Shown: positions 8,552 to 16,265 of the stretch, one piece after another
Layout of the letters: each line of letters opens with the position of its first letter
How positions within the stretch are numbered: the stretch's first letter is position 1
Assembly: GCF_036906915.1 (NCBI RefSeq)
Contig: NZ_JBAKHX010000073.1
Location: forward strand, 1 to 43,034
DNA from: Phytohabitans sp036906915
Lineage (GTDB): Bacteria > Actinomycetota > Actinomycetes > Mycobacteriales > Micromonosporaceae
Direction: 5' to 3'
DNA length: 43,034 nucleotides
Notes under the pieces: model-generated
Databases searched by the model: none
What the model was told of the DNA's origin: nothing
The model's input: only the letters and a program-made list of their open reading frames with translations
Made by a program: the position numbers and the translations under genes

Positions 8552-9492
8552 CGGTGACGACAGCAGCAATGGTCCGCCGCAAACGGCGATCCGGACGGCC
8601 GATCTGGCAGGAGCCGCCGACGCCCGCCGGCAGGGTAGGAAAAGCCCTGTTGTTGGCCTTGGTCGTGCTGGCCGTGGTGTTCCCGCTCTGGGTTGTCGTG
8701 ATAACCAGCCTGTCGAGTCAGCAGACGATCGACGCCACGGGCGGTCTCGTCGTGGTGCCACAGGGAATCACGCCCGCGGCGTACCTGCAGATCTTCTCCG
8801 GCGGGGTGGTCACTCGGGCGGTCCTAGTCAGCACCTTCATTACAGCCGCCGGAACCGCACTCAGTCTCGCCGTGACGGCCCTGAGCGCGTACGGGCTGTC
8901 CCGGCCGGGATCGCTGTGGCACCGGCCGCTGCTGTTCGCCGTGCTACTCACATTCCTGTTTGGACCCGGGATCATCCCCAGCTACCTGGTGGTCAAGTCG
9001 CTCGGGCTCATCGACACGTACGCGTCGTTGATCATTCCGACCGCGATCAATGCGTTCAACCTGGTGGTGCTGCGGGCGTTCTTCATGAACATCCCCGGTG
9101 AACTGATCGACAGCGCCCGCATCGACGGCGCCGGGGACTTCACCATCCTCAGACGGATCGTGCTGCCGTTGTCCAAGGCCGCCTTGGCGGTGATCGGCCT
9201 GTTCTATGCCGTCGGTTACTGGAACGCCTTCTTCAACGCCATGCTCTACATCAACACCACCGAGAAATGGCCGCTGCAACTGGTGCTGCGCCTGTACGTG
9301 GTCAACGGGGCGGCGCTGCCGTCGGGCGGCTCAAGCGGCCCGCAGAGCTCCATCGCCGGAATGGCCCCGGCCCCCACCCTGTCGCTGAAGATGGCCATCA
9401 TCGTGATCGCGGCGGTTCCCGCACTGCTGATCTATCCATTCGTACAGCGACACTTCACCAAGGGCGTTATCGTCGGCGCGGTAAAGGGCTGA
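8548..9492 (+). CDS. Sugar ABC permease, LplC-like
   Basis: The second membrane subunit (314 residues), of the MalG/LplC type. It shows six likely helices and an EAA loop (ELIDSARIDGAGDFTILRRI). The ATG overlaps the previous stop by 4 nt (ATGA). No nucleotide-binding subunit is encoded next to it or anywhere else in the window. In actinomycetes such importers commonly share one MsiK-type ATPase encoded elsewhere, so that is the likely energy source here. The fragment of mannonate dehydratase that follows suggests the imported sugar once fed a uronate or related pathway. Confidence 0.9.
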   Translation: MTVTTAAMVRRKRRSGRPIWQEPPTPAGRVGKALLLALVVLAVVFPLWVVVITSLSSQQTIDATGGLVVVPQGITPAAYLQIFSGGVVTRAVLVSTFITAAGTALSLAVTALSAYGLSRPGSLWHRPLLFAVLLTFLFGPGIIPSYLVVKSLGLIDTYASLIIPTAINAFNLVVLRAFFMNIPGELIDSARIDGAGDFTILRRIVLPLSKAALAVIGLFYAVGYWNAFFNAMLYINTTEKWPLQLVLRLYVVNGAALPSGGSSGPQSSIAGMAPAPTLSLKMAIIVIAAVPALLIYPFVQRHFTKGVIVGAVKG

Positions 9493-9540
9493 CCAGGTGC
9501 AAGTTCCCTTGACCTCCACGTGCAATAGGTCGCCGGCGCT

Positions 9541-9958
9541 GGATACTGCAGGCGCTCGACCAGCCCGCCAACGGCCTCACCGTGCGTGGGGTTGCACGGC
9601 GCGCGGCCGGACGACGACCTCATAGCGATGATCGACGAGTTCGGACCGCGGGTCCACTTCACCCATCTGCGCTCCACGCACCGCGAGGCAGATCCGCCGC
9701 CCTTCTACGAGGCCTCACACTTCGACGGCGATCTCGACAGTGTCGCCATCGTGTGGGAACTGCCGAAGGTGGAGCTCCGCAGGGAACGCGACCGCGGCGG
9801 CCGGGCCGCCTATGCGCCCCGACCATGGCCACTAGATGCTCTACGACCAGACCAACGGCCGCCGCATCGACCCGGGGTACTCGCTCATCGGCCGGATGAA
9901 AGGTCTGGCCGAGCGGCGACGCGTTGAGAAGGCGGTCCGTGCCTTTCAGGCGTCTTGA
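9541..9958 (+). pseudogene. uxuA: Mannonate dehydratase (UxuA) C-terminal remnant
   Basis: This is the last third of a D-mannonate dehydratase gene, the enzyme that converts D-mannonate to 2-keto-3-deoxygluconate. One frame gives ILQALDQPANGLTV. A second frame gives GARPDDDLIAMIDEFGPRVH and FTHLRSTHREADPP with FYEASHFDGD. A third frame gives MRPDHGH, a TAG stop, then MLYDQTNGRRIDPGYSLIGR to the natural end. The TAG sits exactly where the family has Gln in RPDHGHQM, a one-base change from CAG. The gene therefore carries at least two frame changes, an internal stop and a lost 5' part. It lies between the importer and two oxidoreductase genes. Confidence 0.85.
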
Positions 9959-10023
9959 TGCGGCGATCGCAAGCAGATCAGCCCGGTGGATGTACTCACG
10001 TCAGCCAAGTAGGTAAGGGGAAC

Positions 10024-11190
10024 ATGCTCAAGGTCGGAATCATTGGTGCGGGCGGTATCGCCGGTACGCACATCAGCGGCTACCAAGAATTCGCGGACGA
10101 GTGTCGGATCGTCGCCATCTGCGATGTGACGCCGGCCAGAGCGAAGGAACGCAGAGCGAAGTTCGGACTCGACGAGACTCGCGTCTATGACAGCGCTGAA
10201 GCGATGCTCGCCGGTGAGGAGCTCGACCTGGTGAGCATTACGACGCCGCCATCGACCCACGCCGAACTCACCATCACAGCCTTACGAGCCGGGGTCAACG
10301 TCCTGGTCGAGAAACCGATGGCGGCGTCATTGCAGGAGTGCGACGCCATGCTCGCGACCGCCGCCGAATCGGGCAAGATGTTGTCGGTGGTCGCACAGAA
10401 CCGCTTCCGCGACGACATGGCGACACTGAAGGAGGTACTCGAGTCCGGCCTCATCGGGACGGTTTCGCACGTTCAGGTCAACTCTCTCTGGTGGCGGGGG
10501 CGAACATACTACGACCTGTGGTGGCGGGGCACTTGGGCCTCGGAGGGCGGCGGCTGCACGTTCAACCATGCGATCCACCACATCGACCTGCTTCTGTGGA
10601 TGCTGGGTCGGCCGACGTCGGTCACGGCGGTGCTTGCCAACGCCCAGCACGACAACGCCGAGGTCGAAGACCTATCGGTCGCGATCCTTCAGTACGACCG
10701 GGCGCTCGCTGAGATCACCAGCTCCGTGGTCCACCACGGTGAAGAGCAGGCGATCGTCGTGCACGGGCAACGCGCGCGGGTCTCCCAACCCTGGCACGCG
10801 ATGGCGGAGACGGAACAGCCGAACGGGTTTCCCGCCCCGGGCGGCAACCCCAAGCTGGTCGCGGAACTCAACGAATTCGCTGAGGCGCATCGTCCGCTGC
10901 CACACCTTGGGCATGCCGGTCAGATCGGCGACGTGCTCCGCGCCCTTCGCGCCGGCCGTCCCCCGGCTGTGGACGGCGTCGACGGCCGCAACGCGGTCGA
11001 ACTGGTCACGGCGATCTACGAATCGAGCATCGAACGCCGGTCCGTGGAATTCCCACTCGCGCAGGACGACCCGTACTACCACTTCGGCGCCCTGGCGCAG
11101 CGTGCTCCGCGCTTCTTCGAAAAGACCGCCGCGATTCGGGATCTGCCCGGAGCCATCACCGTCGGCAGCCCGTCCGACCTGGGAACCTGA
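10024..11190 (+). CDS. Gfo/Idh/MocA family oxidoreductase 1
   Basis: An NAD(P)-dependent sugar or sugar-acid dehydrogenase of the glucose-fructose oxidoreductase/inositol dehydrogenase family (388 residues). The Rossmann fold opens with GIIGAGGIAGTHISGY (residues about 5-20) and the family motif VEKP is present (Glu96-Lys97-Pro98). The second half contains the usual GGGCTFNHAIHHIDLLLWM helix with the catalytic-site histidines. ATG 10024 follows AAGGGG at a good distance; an in-frame start at 9955 would overlap the uxuA remnant and adds no family sequence. The next gene starts 12 nt downstream, so the two are cotranscribed. The exact substrate is not predictable; the context suggests a galactoside- or uronate-derived sugar. 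Confidence 0.9.
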   Translation: MLKVGIIGAGGIAGTHISGYQEFADECRIVAICDVTPARAKERRAKFGLDETRVYDSAEAMLAGEELDLVSITTPPSTHAELTITALRAGVNVLVEKPMAASLQECDAMLATAAESGKMLSVVAQNRFRDDMATLKEVLESGLIGTVSHVQVNSLWWRGRTYYDLWWRGTWASEGGGCTFNHAIHHIDLLLWMLGRPTSVTAVLANAQHDNAEVEDLSVAILQYDRALAEITSSVVHHGEEQAIVVHGQRARVSQPWHAMAETEQPNGFPAPGGNPKLVAELNEFAEAHRPLPHLGHAGQIGDVLRALRAGRPPAVDGVDGRNAVELVTAIYESSIERRSVEFPLAQDDPYYHFGALAQRAPRFFEKTAAIRDLPGAITVGSPSDLGT

Positions 11191-11202
11191 GGAGAGACAG
11201 CG

Positions 11203-12279
11203 GTGACAGCGATCAGCGGAGCGGCGTATGACCCCGAGTCGATTCCGGCCGCGGTGGTGGAGCCGGGCGAGTTCGTGTTCGGGGCCGTCGGCCTCGACCA
11301 CGGACACATATACGGCATGTGTGAGGGTCTACTCAGTGCCGGAGGCACCCTGAAATGGGTGTACGACCCCGACCCGGCGAAGGTGGACGCTGTCCGTCAA
11401 CGGTTCCCTCAGGTTCAGGTAGCGCGCGACGAATCGCAGATCCTTGACGACGACGCCATCCACCTAGTGGCCGGCGCCGCGGTCACGTCGGAGCGTTGCG
11501 CGCTCGGGTTGCGGGTCATCGAGGCCGGCAAAGACTACTTCACCGACAAGGCTCCCCTCACAACCCTCGAGCAACTCGCCGCCGCTCGTGAGGCAACCGC
11601 ACAAACCGGACGCAAGTACGCCGTCTACTACTCCGAGCGCATCCACGTCGAGGCCGCCGTCCTGGCCGGCCAACTCATCGAACAGGGCGCGATCGGCCGC
11701 GTTCTACAGGTCATCGGGCTGGGACCGCATCGGCTCTCAGCCGGCGACCGTCCGGACTGGTTCTTCATCAGGAAGAAGTACGGCGGCATATTGTGCGACA
11801 TCGGAAGCCACAACATCGAACAGATGCTGCACTTCACAGGTGCGACCGACGCCGAAATCAGCGCTGCCGCGGTCGCGAACTTCAACCACCCGCAGTATCC
11901 CGAGCTCGATGATTTCGGCGAAGCGAACCTGGTGATGAATAACGGCGCTACCGGTTACTGCCGGGTGGACTGGTTCACCCCGGCCGGTTTGAGCACCTGG
12001 GGTGATGGACGCACCTTCATCCTCGGCACCGACGGCTACCTGGAGTTGCGCAAGTATGTCAACGTGGCCACCGACGACGGCCCTGGGCATGTCTTCCTGG
12101 TCGACGGCAAGGGCGAACACCACCTGGTCGCTGCCGGGAACGTCGGCTACCCCTACTTCGGACAGCTGATCCGCGACTGCCTCGACCGCACTGAGACGGC
12201 GATGACCCAAGAACATGCCTTCAAAGCCGCCGAACTCAGCATCCGGGCCCAACTCGACGCCAGAGTGCTCCACCGGTGA
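11203..12279 (+). CDS. Gfo/Idh/MocA family oxidoreductase 2
   Basis: A second, divergent member of the same dehydrogenase family (358 residues). The nucleotide-binding part starts at FGAVGLDHGHIYGMCEGLL, with HGH where typical members have a Gly-rich turn. The usual EKP motif is replaced by DKAP (Lys116 in FTDKAPL), so the active-site lysine is kept but its neighbours differ. GGILCDIGSHNIEQM is the likely catalytic helix. The GTG start follows GAGGAGA. Two different paralogues side by side suggest consecutive oxidation/reduction steps (for example a 3-keto sugar route) or a heteromeric enzyme; this is an inference. Confidence 0.87.
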   Translation: MTAISGAAYDPESIPAAVVEPGEFVFGAVGLDHGHIYGMCEGLLSAGGTLKWVYDPDPAKVDAVRQRFPQVQVARDESQILDDDAIHLVAGAAVTSERCALGLRVIEAGKDYFTDKAPLTTLEQLAAAREATAQTGRKYAVYYSERIHVEAAVLAGQLIEQGAIGRVLQVIGLGPHRLSAGDRPDWFFIRKKYGGILCDIGSHNIEQMLHFTGATDAEISAAAVANFNHPQYPELDDFGEANLVMNNGATGYCRVDWFTPAGLSTWGDGRTFILGTDGYLELRKYVNVATDDGPGHVFLVDGKGEHHLVAAGNVGYPYFGQLIRDCLDRTETAMTQEHAFKAAELSIRAQLDARVLHR

Positions 12280-12285
12280 GCTTCC

Positions 12286-12690
12286 CTAGTAGCTCCGACG
12301 GAGAGCGTCGGCGAGGACCTTGTTCTTCTGCGCCGGCTTGGGTGGGCCCTGATGCGCCCACGCTTCAACCAGCACGGTCGGCCCGTCATCTGCCCCGTCG
12401 ACCTCGACCCGAACACCCTCGCTCAGCACGAACCGGCGAGGCGACAAGTTGACGCCGAGTCTGCCGCCGATGAGCCGCAGCATGACCGCCTCTGCGTAGC
12501 GCTGAACGGCGCTGTCCCCCGCCGGTGGTTCGGGAAGTAGCTCCTCAGTGACCAGCTCGCTGTCGGCGCTGGCGACGGTGTCGCGGATCCGCAGGTCGTT
12601 GACGATCTTCCCGGCCGGGCCGACGTAGCGACGCAGCGTGCCCGCAATCTCCAGCTTCCGGCACGCCTGGTTAATGGTCTGCCGAGGTTG
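12286..12690 (-). pseudogene. Winged-helix-like hypothetical protein fragment
   Basis: A minus-strand remnant of about 130 residues. It begins abruptly in a helix-turn-helix-like segment (PRQTINQACRKLEIAGTLRR) and ends at a TAG after KVLADALRRSY. The reading frame shows normal actinobacterial codon use and an acidic/basic pattern like a real protein, including VRVEVDGADDGPTVLVEAWA. The 5' part is replaced at about 12690 by an unrelated plus-strand fragment (recombinase tail), so it is truncated there and probably also at its 3' end. I do not recognise a function. Confidence 0.5.
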
Positions 12691-12840
12691 CACCTGACCG
12701 TGCTGCGCGAGGCCGACCCCACCGACCGCGCCGAGGTCTACCAGCAGCTCGGGCTGCGGCTGACCTACCACCCGGCAGAACAGAAAGTCCGCGTTCAGGC
12801 ACAGCCTGACGCGGACTCATATGGGAAAAGGTTCGTGTCC
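12688..12840 (+). pseudogene. Serine recombinase C-terminal remnant
   Basis: About 50 residues (VYQQLGLRLTYHPAEQKVRV and flanks) look like the C-terminal end of actinobacterial large serine recombinases, where a similar LGLRLTYHP segment precedes a short tail. No resolvase catalytic domain or recombinase domain is present upstream, so only the tail remains. The next bases, GTGTCCGAGGGGGGACTCGA (12836-12855), resemble the complement of a tRNA 3' half. Integrases that sit in tRNA genes often end in such sequence. The identification rests on motif memory and is moderate. Confidence 0.45.
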
Positions 12841-12879
12841 GAGGGGGGACTCGATCACGCACACCCAGCACATCCGCTG

Positions 12880-13150
12880 GGAAACGGTGTGCATGCGTTG
12901 ACGGTAGCGGGCGTCGGCGCTGGTCAGCAAGTCCTTGGACTAGGCGGCCTGTCGACGCGACTTCAGCGATGCTGAGCGTCCGCGCACCCTTGTCCCACAA
13001 CACATGTGCCAAAACCTCCTCAGTGGACAAATGACGGTGGATCGCCCCCGGCACCCACTCCCGTGGACAGCGCTGGGTCGGGATAGCCTGAGTGCGGGGG
13101 TATGCCGTAGCGTCCCCGATCTCCCAGGCGGCTACACGCGGAACGGACCC
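12880..13150. other. Unassigned stretch between remnants
   Basis: On the minus strand, about 12955-13130 reads a protein-like segment (RHLSTEEVLAHVLWDKGART) without a clear start or end. It may be another gene scrap, but I do not recognise a family. Nothing else is visible here. Confidence 0.25.
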
Positions 13151-13459
13151 CTACAACGGGAAGTCGTTGTTCCACGGTGCATCTAGCTGCCCTGGATCCA
13201 CCCCAGCTTCTAGTACTGCCGCATCCACCTCGCCAATTTCATCGACGATCTTCAAGTAAAGCGTTTCCATGTCCTCTTCAAAGAAGCAGACGTCATTATC
13301 GACTAACTGTTTTGGCACCTCGATCGCCGCGACTCTGAACCTGCCATCCGGCAGAGGCAGCACCCAGACCCACGAATAGCTTTCGTCAGATCCGCTCGGC
13401 CTTCGGGCCGAAATAAGCGCCTTGGTCATGAGTAGGCGATTCTTGGCCTGAGTCCTCAC
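13151..13459 (-). CDS. Probable immunity protein next to toxin remnant
   Basis: A small acidic protein of 102 residues with strands and helices in the style of immunity proteins of polymorphic toxin systems (LPDGRFRVAAIEVPKQLVDN, then an Asp/Glu-rich second half). The GTG start sits directly against the stop of the upstream toxin fragment (TGAGTG), the usual toxin-immunity arrangement. An ATG at 13426 is an alternative start. I do not recognise a named family, so the immunity role is inferred from size, charge and neighbour. It appears intact, although its toxin partner is truncated. Confidence 0.5.
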   Translation of the reverse strand: MRTQAKNRLLMTKALISARRPSGSDESYSWVWVLPLPDGRFRVAAIEVPKQLVDNDVCFFEEDMETLYLKIVDEIGEVDAAVLEAGVDPGQLDAPWNNDFPL

Positions 13460-13663
13460 TCAACCACCCCAGAAGATCCTAACGATCGGGCCCTCAAAAG
13501 TATGGATCTGCAGGTGCGGCAGTGCCCCGTCGGGGTTGCCCGGGCCATGCCCGACCACCCTTCCGTCAGCACCAATCTTGTCATCCCAGTGATAGGTGCC
13601 CACCTTCGATCCAAAGTACTGCTTGGTCCCGACTCCGTCAGTGCCGGTAGCGTTCCGGTACAC
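13460..13663 (-). pseudogene. Polymorphic toxin C-terminal fragment
   Basis: About 67 residues ending GNPDGALPHLQIHTFEGPIV plus a short hydrophobic/aromatic end. The HLQIH motif near the C-terminus and the pattern of a short His-containing toxin tail followed immediately by a small acidic gene are typical of polymorphic toxin C-terminal domains. The N-terminal trafficking part is missing: at about 13660 the sequence changes to a plus-strand TniB gene. The toxin class is not assigned. The fragment still ends at its natural stop, so only the 3' end of the toxin gene and its partner survive. Confidence 0.5.
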
Positions 13664-14564
13664 GGCCCGGGAGCACTACCACGCACGGCTGGTGATCGTG
13701 TCCACCCCGACGATCCGCCACGTCGCCGCCACCGGCCGCAAACGGATCACGCTCAACCGCTATCAGCACTCGGCCCGCCGCGGCCTGATCGTCACCGGGG
13801 CCGCAGGAACCGGCAAGACCACCGCGATCACCCAGCTGGGCAAGAACTATCAGCAGCTCATCCACCGCGAACAAATCCGCCCGGGAGGCTCCCTGCCGGT
13901 CGCCTACGTCACCGTCCCGCCCGCCGCGACACCGAAGATGCTCGCCGTCGAGTTCGCCCGGTTCATCGGACTGCCGTTACCGGCCCGGTTCAGCCAGGTC
14001 GAGCTGACCAACAAGGTCTGCGACCTGCTCTGCACCCTGCAGACCAACCTGATCCTGATCGACGAACTACACAATCTCGACCTGGGCACCCGGACCGGCG
14101 CCGAAGCATCCGACCAGATCAAGTACCTGTCGGAACGCATCCCCGCCACCTTCGTACTGGCCGGCGTCGATCTGGAAGGCAACGGTCTGTTCGCCGGCCG
14201 GCGCGGCGGCCAGATCGCCAGCCGCTACACCCTGATCCGCACCACCGCGTTCCCCTACAGCACCACCGACGAACGCGCCGCCTGGCAAGCACTCGTCGCC
14301 AACCTCGAAGACGCCCTGCGCCTGCACTCCCACCGCAAAGGAACGCTCCTACGGCTCGGCGGCTACCTACATGAACGCACCGGCGGCATGATCGGCAGCC
14401 TCTCCCACCTCATCCGCGAAGCCGCGATCGACGCGATCATCAACCAAACCGAGAAGGTCAACCAGTCCGGCCTCGATGCCGTCGACCTCGACCAAACCGC
14501 CGAGCAGCACCGCACCACGCTGAAACGCCGGCGGCGAGCGGCCAGCCGACGCTCAGCCGCTTGA
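13596..14564 (+). CDS. TniB-like transposition ATPase, 5' truncated
   Basis: An AAA+ ATPase of the TniB/TnsC type that, with a TniA transposase and TniQ, controls target choice in Tn7-like/Tn5053-like transposons. Walker A is VTGAAGTGKTTAI and Walker B is LILIDELHNL; the segment REHYHARLVIVSTPTIRHV is the usual N-terminal part of the family. The open frame starts at GTG 13596, but the first 20-odd codons are antisense to the toxin fragment and are not family sequence. True similarity begins at about 13660, so the gene has probably lost its own start and a short N-terminus. No TniA lies upstream. The stop overlaps the next gene by a few bases if TniQ starts at TTG 14561. Confidence 0.8.
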   Translation: MPTFDPKYCLVPTPSVPVAFRYTAREHYHARLVIVSTPTIRHVAATGRKRITLNRYQHSARRGLIVTGAAGTGKTTAITQLGKNYQQLIHREQIRPGGSLPVAYVTVPPAATPKMLAVEFARFIGLPLPARFSQVELTNKVCDLLCTLQTNLILIDELHNLDLGTRTGAEASDQIKYLSERIPATFVLAGVDLEGNGLFAGRRGGQIASRYTLIRTTAFPYSTTDERAAWQALVANLEDALRLHSHRKGTLLRLGGYLHERTGGMIGSLSHLIREAAIDAIINQTEKVNQSGLDAVDLDQTAEQHRTTLKRRRRAASRRSAA

Positions 14565-14566
14565 TC

Positions 14567-15298
14567 ATGCTTCGTGCTCTGCCCATCAGCCTGCCGCCGA
14601 TGAGCCGCGAAGTGATCGGCTCCTATATCCACCGCCTTGCCGACGCCAACCACATCACCAGCACAGCGCTGGCACAGCTGCTCGACCTCGACCGTCGTTA
14701 CCGTCGCGGCGACGACGACCCCACCGGCTGGACAACAAGCACCATCACCGGGCTGGCCACTCTCACCAGCCGACCCGTCGTTGTTCTCGCCCGAGCGCTA
14801 CCAGCGCTTCGGTCACTCGATCCAGGCTCCGGTGGCACAGCGCCGACCGGCCCCACAACTCCCTGCATTGCCTGCCACCACTGCACGGCCCGCAAGGGCA
14901 TCCGCGGCCTCGTCATCCAACGCGCGGCCAGCCACGAGAACATCTGCCTTCGCCACCGCCGATGGCTGCACGGCCCAGAACAGCACTCCCTCCACACCCT
15001 GCCGGAGCTCTGCAACGCCAACCGGCGGCATCGGCGACTTCGCCGCCAGCACGACGCCACGATCCTAAACGCAGCACTCACCCGCGCCCGTGACCTCGTC
15101 CACGACTGGCTCGAAGCCGACGACCAGCCCGACCTCCAGCACCGCTGGACGCACCGACTCACCCAACTCCGATGCGACCCTGGCGCCGACCCCTACCGCC
15201 CGAGTCGACACCGCGTCGAGCTGGCCACATACCCGGAGATGGTTCTACTTGCCGAACTGTTCGCCTCCGAGTCCAGCAAACATTCCTCACATCGCTGA
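14567..15298 (+). CDS. TniQ-family transposition protein
   Basis: A 243-residue TniQ/TnsD-type protein, the target-selection partner of TniB. The N-terminal TniQ signature LPPMSREVIGSYIHRLADAN is followed by a Cys/His zinc-finger-like segment (CIACHHC, then HENICLRHRRWL). The C-terminus ends in RVELATYPEMVLLAELFAS, typical of the family's last helix. ATG 14567 is used here; TTG 14561 would overlap the tniB stop by 4 nt and is also possible. The coding DNA is uniformly high in GC like its neighbours. At its 3' side a minus-strand SUKH fragment begins only 68 bp away. Confidence 0.8.
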   Translation: MLRALPISLPPMSREVIGSYIHRLADANHITSTALAQLLDLDRRYRRGDDDPTGWTTSTITGLATLTSRPVVVLARALPALRSLDPGSGGTAPTGPTTPCIACHHCTARKGIRGLVIQRAASHENICLRHRRWLHGPEQHSLHTLPELCNANRRHRRLRRQHDATILNAALTRARDLVHDWLEADDQPDLQHRWTHRLTQLRCDPGADPYRPSRHRVELATYPEMVLLAELFASESSKHSSHR

Positions 15299-15365
15299 GC
15301 TGCCCACCGGTTCACCCAGCGGTGACTGCCGACCATCGGGGGGCCGAATCACCCCGGCCGGCTCC

Positions 15366-15700
15366 TCAGTCATAGTCGTAGTCACTTTCCGGTCGCAGCG
15401 CTTGGATGAAGCTGACGAAATCTGGCGCGAGCACGGTGATCCGGTAGTCGACCTCCTGGTCAACGTGGACGACACGCGGCTCACCTTCGGAACCGCATTC
15501 CCGGTAGTCGAACGCGATCATGTCGTGGCCTGCCGAGGGACAGTCGGCGAAATACACGCCGATCTCCGGATAGCCCCACTCCTCGATGAGAAACCGGCTG
15601 CCTGATCGCCCAGCCAGCGAGCACTCCTTCTCCCGGCCGATCCCCATGATCGCGGTGAGGGCAACATGGTCTTCGGCCCAGGTCGTTCTGCTTGGGGCCG
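15366..15700 (-). pseudogene. SMI1/KNR4 (SUKH) family protein fragment
   Basis: The C-terminal half of a SUKH-superfamily protein, many members of which are immunity proteins against nuclease or deaminase toxins. Characteristic segments are WAEDHVALTAIMGIG, SRFLIEEWGYPEIGVYFADC, PSAGHDMIAFDYRECG and PRVVHVDQEVDYRITVLAPD. The natural stop is at 15366. The open frame continues to 15818, but upstream of about 15700 the sequence loses family character and overlaps a plus-strand TniQ tail. The gene is therefore truncated at its 5' end by a rearrangement. Confidence 0.7.
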
Positions 15701-15761
15701 GACAACAGGTGTTGCGCGGCATGCCGCCAACCGGCACCACCGCCAGCTCGCGCGCCAGCAC

Positions 15762-16118
15762 GGACCATCCATAGCCGATCGCGCCTACCGTCAAGCCCTG
15801 CGCGACACCGCACCGCAATTCAACCGCTTCAGCCGCTCACCCATGCAACTCGCCTGGCAGGCCCGGCTTGAAAACCTTGAAGAAGACCCATATGGAGACC
15901 CGCTACAGCCCAGCTCCGAACGCATCGAACTGATCATCTACCCGGATGTCATCGCCCTTCTCGCACACCACCTTCGTCAACGCCGGAGAAGCCCAGAAGG
16001 CGTCACCAATAACGAGAGTCGCGGCGCGGGCGTCGCAACCAACCTGTCGCCACGCAGGTCAAACAGTCACCAGACCGCCATGATCACCAAGACTCCGGAC
16101 GAAGATCCACAAGCATGA
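15762..16118 (+). pseudogene. Second TniQ C-terminal remnant
   Basis: About 75 residues (RAYRQALRDTAPQFNRFSRS, then EDPYGDPLQPSSERIELIIY and PDVIALLAHHL) match the C-terminal end of a TniQ-like protein. The ERIELIIYPDVIALL end parallels RVELATYPEMVLLAELFAS of the TniQ gene 800 bp upstream, but the sequences differ clearly. This is thus a different TniQ, not a recent duplication. Its N-terminal and zinc-finger parts are missing. Between here and 16265 I see no further gene. Confidence 0.6.
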
Positions 16119-16186
16119 AGCAACGTTGAGACTAGCCGCAACCTGGGATTCTCACCCGACTTGTCACCCCGGGGCGGTCCAGAACG

Positions 16187-16218
16187 CTTGCCACCGCCAT
16201 GATCCTTGAGATCGGACA
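16187..16218. repeat. Direct repeat copy 1 flanking DinB region
   Basis: CTTG-CCACCGCCATGATC, then CTTGAGATCGGACA, recurs at 17389-17422 in the same orientation with two mismatches and a 2-nt gap. The two copies flank the DinB-family gene and the small minus-strand reading frame. They may mark the edges of an inserted segment or be dispersed mobile-element ends. Confidence 0.45.
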
Positions 16219-16265
16219 ACTTCGCGTCATGCTAGACGCTTGTGGTTCTTGGACCTCGCGGAGCA

